A stretch of 45,433 nucleotides of DNA from Spirulinaceae cyanobacterium SM2_1_0. Its GTDB lineage: Bacteria; Cyanobacteriota; Cyanobacteriia; Cyanobacteriales; Spirulinaceae. Shown here piece by piece: positions 44,001 through 45,433 of this stretch. Position 1 is the stretch's first letter, and the number at the start of each line of letters is the position of its first letter. The DNA lies in assembly GCA_012031265.1 (NCBI GenBank), contig JAAUTY010000037.1, positions 1-45,433 on the forward strand, read 5' to 3'. The position numbers and the translations under genes are program-made. Under the pieces are notes generated by a model. That model was not told where the DNA came from, did not search any database, and saw only the letters and a list, made by a program, of their open reading frames with translations.

Positions 44001-44078
44001 GGCACAGAGCGCTTGGTAGAGCCACTGGGAGAGAGACAATGGCTGGCTGGTTGTGGAAGGCCGGTCAGCATCCTGCAT
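41034..44078 (-). CDS. Large DUF1574 protein with four N-terminal repeats and an SGNH-like domain
   Basis: A 1014-residue protein. The N-terminal half holds four diverged copies of one ~100-residue unit (about residues 15-110, 168-268, 275-380 and 393-490). Each has a helix, a strand pair of the type LHVLCEG/LHIMTEA, a helix with leucines, then VVLYGRLPGE/ARLYGRRAGQ and a P-x-W-x-x-x-LDL end. A Pro/Ala linker and one membrane helix near 580-601 follow. The C-terminal half is DUF1574, an SGNH-hydrolase-like domain with VLIVGSSRALRG (Ser near 703), FNFGINGATAQ and the closing DPSHLNRYG that fits the D-x-x-H catalytic pair. DUF1574 proteins are cyanobacterial and may modify cell-surface glycans, but no substrate is known. 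The repeats would face the cytoplasm. Confidence 0.8.
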   Translation of the reverse strand: MQDADRPSTTSQPLSLSQWLYQALCASESGPGTKLRLRLRLRGNYLHVLCEGTPLPLADRIVPRLIRALRSPEAGQFDILAGKTDAPVYKVVLYGRLPGESRPAWIEPIDLASLRAQPPLTASTAIAATTPATALATSDTARTPRSTATLTVTAPPLLSPAELPARRDDSPAAIARYLSESLAPLGVSVRVVTQKLPSAEAGGATDIKRLWVICSCAYSPDASLIAQPLARQLRELQLEGFKEAAIRLQVSGEATPDWVLQVDLTSPKAMLNHWARWGDVQALERLLDRALRERGVRVRAASIEGTLHLFCSLRSALGLPQEIPPQPSTTAALTTALQAIAPQGLAAAAVYGVRSLELEAETLAPNALKEAPVWVQWLELPAATQGDRAPTPSALARQLDLGALSFLLQRLLNPNLDERLTTGGIGVKLCIKDGLLHIMTEALVCPSQVQVVSRIEKLLRPLELPDLQGARLYGRRAGQAAPLWSYALELTPPAPTKTVTPLPVEPPLPPTPAAMPLAAAVAAAAASDQAGASAPAPRTERERVRQWLCRTRCFVPAKAADELTQLPPPRVSRWADERQLKVAAVWAVLGLLLALQVDWMLGRRLQTASRQPAAVMVTQPDAADAESAAEARQFSTPPELGAGDRFTTTPPNRRESEAAAAAILASARSQNPSFNNSLLDEKLALYQERLRQQGPPEVLIVGSSRALRGIDPLVLQRAIAAQGYQQVEIFNFGINGATAQIVDLMLRRLLRPEQLPELVIWADGARAFNSGRPDLTYEAIAASPGYQRLEAGSFPGQGRPDATGRPPLTARLAQGFREGYADFNRWFGQAVGEFSALYPQRQAFKSWLHQRFLAPLPGIESRTAAELAETEREPIDLDGFLAIATRFNPETYYRAHARVSGAYDSDYDAFSLRGRQYQALREVTTYLNEQRVELVFVNLPLTDEYLDPVRRDHEAAFIEHMEQVEGLVFRDLATYWQTEHAFFSDPSHLNRYGAYEVSQHLARDPAIPWEASSE

Positions 44079-44267
44079 GAAAAACAGCGGTCAGCAATTC
44101 ATTAGTGAACAGTAGCAGCAATCGTCTTGATTATGGCGAATTTCCAGTCTTGTCGGCTAGCGATCGCGCCAACCACCATCGCTGAGATGAGTCGAATGCC
44201 GATTTCGGCTCCAAGGTGACTCTCCCAGTACGTGCCATTAACTAGAGCCGAGATTCAGTCCGAGAGA
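44079..44267. other. Spacer before the DUF1574 gene
   Basis: 189 bases with no gene seen and one HIP1 site near 44160. It holds the promoter of the DUF1574 gene and the 3' side of the LRR gene. No terminator hairpin with a T-run was recognised. Confidence 0.35.
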
Positions 44268-45107
44268 TTAGTAGCAGCTCTCTCTCTCCACCTGAGATAC
44301 CCATGGATTACCCGCTGAGCATAGTACGGATGGTGAAAGATTACGCAAAGGCTCAGGGTTTTGAATCTGATTATTCTCCAATTCTAGCCACTGAACATTA
44401 GCAAGATTGCTTAATGGGGTAATGTCTACAATCTGGTTACCATTTAAATTTAGAAAATCCAGCTCTACTAAATTAGCTAGAGGTGATATGTTATCAATTT
44501 GATTGTCGCTTAAGTCAAGATGAAGAAGACCAATTAAACCTGCTAGTGAGTTTATATTGAAAATCCGATTCTCTTCCAAGTGAAGATACGTAAGACGAGT
44601 CAGGTATGCTAACGACTCTACATTTGTAATTTGATTGCCTGATAAGTCAAGATAGATGAGCCTAGTTAAGCTTGCCAGAGGTTCTATATCCATAATTTGA
44701 TTTTCTGATAAAGTGAGCTTAGTAAGATTGAATAAGTTTGCTAATAGTTCTATATTCACGAGTTGATTACCTGCCAGCTCAAGCTCTCCGACATTACTCA
44801 ATGACTGAAGAGGCTGAAGATCACTGATTGCTCTCTCATTGAGATTCACATGTTCTCGATCTGAAAATTCCCGATCTGCTTTCTTACAATCTTCTGTGTT
44901 TACCACATCTAACAAAACCTCCACCGTATGCTGAGTCTCCAGCGGCAAACCTTCCCGTGCCAAACACCATTCCTCAAAACTCCGATACGTCGGATTTGCC
45001 TCCCCACGAACCACCCACAACGAACTCCCTAATCCCGCTAAGAACAGAGACCCAAAAACCACCCAGAAACGCCGAAAGTTTACCAGCATCCTTATCACCT
45101 TCATCAT
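44268..45107 (-). CDS. Secreted leucine-rich-repeat protein (internalin-like)
   Basis: A 279-residue protein with an N-terminal signal peptide (hydrophobic FWVVFGSLFLAGLGSSLWVV) and about seven LRRs of 22 residues in the bacterial internalin pattern. Examples are LTKLTLSENQIMDIEPLASL, LIYLDLSGNQITNVESLAYL and LHLDLSDNQIDNISPLANL. LRRs of this type usually bind proteins. Near residue 57 a Cys-containing cap, EWCLAREGLPLETQHTVEVLL, precedes the repeats, and a Cys-rich cap (CSAGNPW, RESCY) closes them. The gene is distinctly AT-rich against its GC-rich neighbours and contains almost no HIP1 sites, so recent acquisition or repeat expansion is likely. The partner is unknown. Confidence 0.88.
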   Translation of the reverse strand: MMKVIRMLVNFRRFWVVFGSLFLAGLGSSLWVVRGEANPTYRSFEEWCLAREGLPLETQHTVEVLLDVVNTEDCKKADREFSDREHVNLNERAISDLQPLQSLSNVGELELAGNQLVNIELLANLFNLTKLTLSENQIMDIEPLASLTRLIYLDLSGNQITNVESLAYLTRLTYLHLEENRIFNINSLAGLIGLLHLDLSDNQIDNISPLANLVELDFLNLNGNQIVDITPLSNLANVQWLELENNQIQNPEPLRNLSPSVLCSAGNPWVSQVERESCY

Positions 45108-45250
45108 TCCACGCCATCAGCCTAGCACAGCCAAATGCCCTCAGCCCATCGCACATAAAGGAAGCACAAGCCCTGGCTAGCACAGCTTAAGACCATCAAA
45201 AATATCTCTGTTGCCACCCAAACCTCCTATAAATTCATACCCCTAATCCC

Positions 45251-45433
45251 ATGTCCCTTCGCAGCAACCCTAACCCGCTAAAAATTGGCAGTGCCATCCG
45301 TTACCCCGCCCTCACCCGCGACCCCCACTACCCCACCATCCTCGCCCGCGAATTCAACCTCCTCGTCCCCGAAAACGCCATGAAATGCGGCACCATCTGT
45401 GCCCAACAAGACACCTACGACTTCACCGCTGCC
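45251..45433 (+). CDS. GH10 glycoside hydrolase (endo-1,4-beta-xylanase type), 5' part, cut by the window edge
   Basis: A frame from the ATG at 45251 stays open to the last base (61 codons). It reads LKIGSAIRYPALTRDPHYP, then AREFNLLVPENAMKCGTIC and DTYDFTAA. This is the start of a GH10 catalytic domain: the PENAMK motif and the following YDF-x-x-AD segment are the family's substrate-binding N-terminal block. GH10 enzymes cleave xylan and some beta-glucans; cyanobacterial members are known. No signal peptide is visible before the domain, so the N-terminal residues given here may not be the full start. Everything beyond residue 61 is outside the window. Confidence 0.82.
   Translation, partial: MSLRSNPNPLKIGSAIRYPALTRDPHYPTILAREFNLLVPENAMKCGTICAQQDTYDFTAA

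Noticed and set aside
1-45433. CRISPR arrays, tRNA or rRNA genes, transposases and phage genes
   Set aside because: None was recognised on either strand. Frequent GCGATCGC is HIP1, not a repeat array.

Overview
The window is chromosomal DNA from a moderately GC-rich cyanobacterium. The evidence is the very dense scatter of the HIP1 octamer GCGATCGC, a ZipN/Ftn2 (ARC6-like) division protein, a MenG/UbiE-type quinone methyltransferase, LL-diaminopimelate aminotransferase, anaerobic-type cobalamin genes, a DUF2949 protein, two Npun_R2821/R2823-family proteins and a cyanobacterial Pho-box array in front of a PstS/SphX gene. Genus cannot be fixed from the sequence. No tRNA, rRNA, CRISPR array, transposase or phage structural gene was seen.

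Layout: 0-1.6 kb holds the N-terminal part of a DUF4347 surface protein running off the left edge, and a TauE/SafE permease. 1.9-4.5 kb holds serA and prmA. 4.5-10.1 kb, on the minus strand, holds an alpha/beta hydrolase and an RND efflux pair (inner-membrane pump plus periplasmic adaptor). 10.3-16.1 kb is housekeeping (cobQ, dapL, a nucleoside deaminase, menG, a REC-GAF regulator) with an embedded AAC(3)-I-like acetyltransferase. 16.3-22.5 kb holds zipN, a ceramide-glucosyltransferase-like GT, a MotA/TolQ/ExbB channel protein, RidA, a small helix-turn/ribbon-type protein and a PEP-CTERM trypsin-like protease. 22.8-28.3 kb is an accessory block: a STAND ATPase, a polysaccharide co-polymerase fused to a BY-kinase-like domain, a clipped MNT nucleotidyltransferase antitoxin and an intact DUF433/PIN-like toxin-antitoxin pair. 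28.4-30.6 kb is feoAB. 30.6-36.1 kb holds an FAD-dependent oxidoreductase, a sulfotransferase, two related GT-A-like glycosyltransferases and a small membrane protein, with three copies of a ~105-bp MITE-like element between them. 36.4-39.7 kb holds two small cyanobacterial proteins, a REC-HisKA-HATPase kinase and the Pho-box-controlled pstS with a clear terminator. The right end has cbiD, a large DUF1574/SGNH-like protein with four internal repeats, an AT-rich LRR protein and the start of a GH10 glycoside hydrolase.

Two sequence-level patterns stand out. First, five genes (DUF4347 protein, RND adaptor, polysaccharide co-polymerase, sulfotransferase, hybrid kinase) are each broken by one apparent missing base, always in the same direction, and each reads through cleanly if one base is restored. 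This looks more like systematic base-calling loss than biology, though slippage is possible at three homopolymer runs. Second, the MITE-like element sits exactly at the 3' ends of flanking genes, supplying their stop codons and, in one case, the C-terminal residues of a small protein. Together with clipped toxin-antitoxin remnants and hairpin repeats around 26.8-27.15 kb, this marks 22.8-36 kb as the most plastic part of the window.
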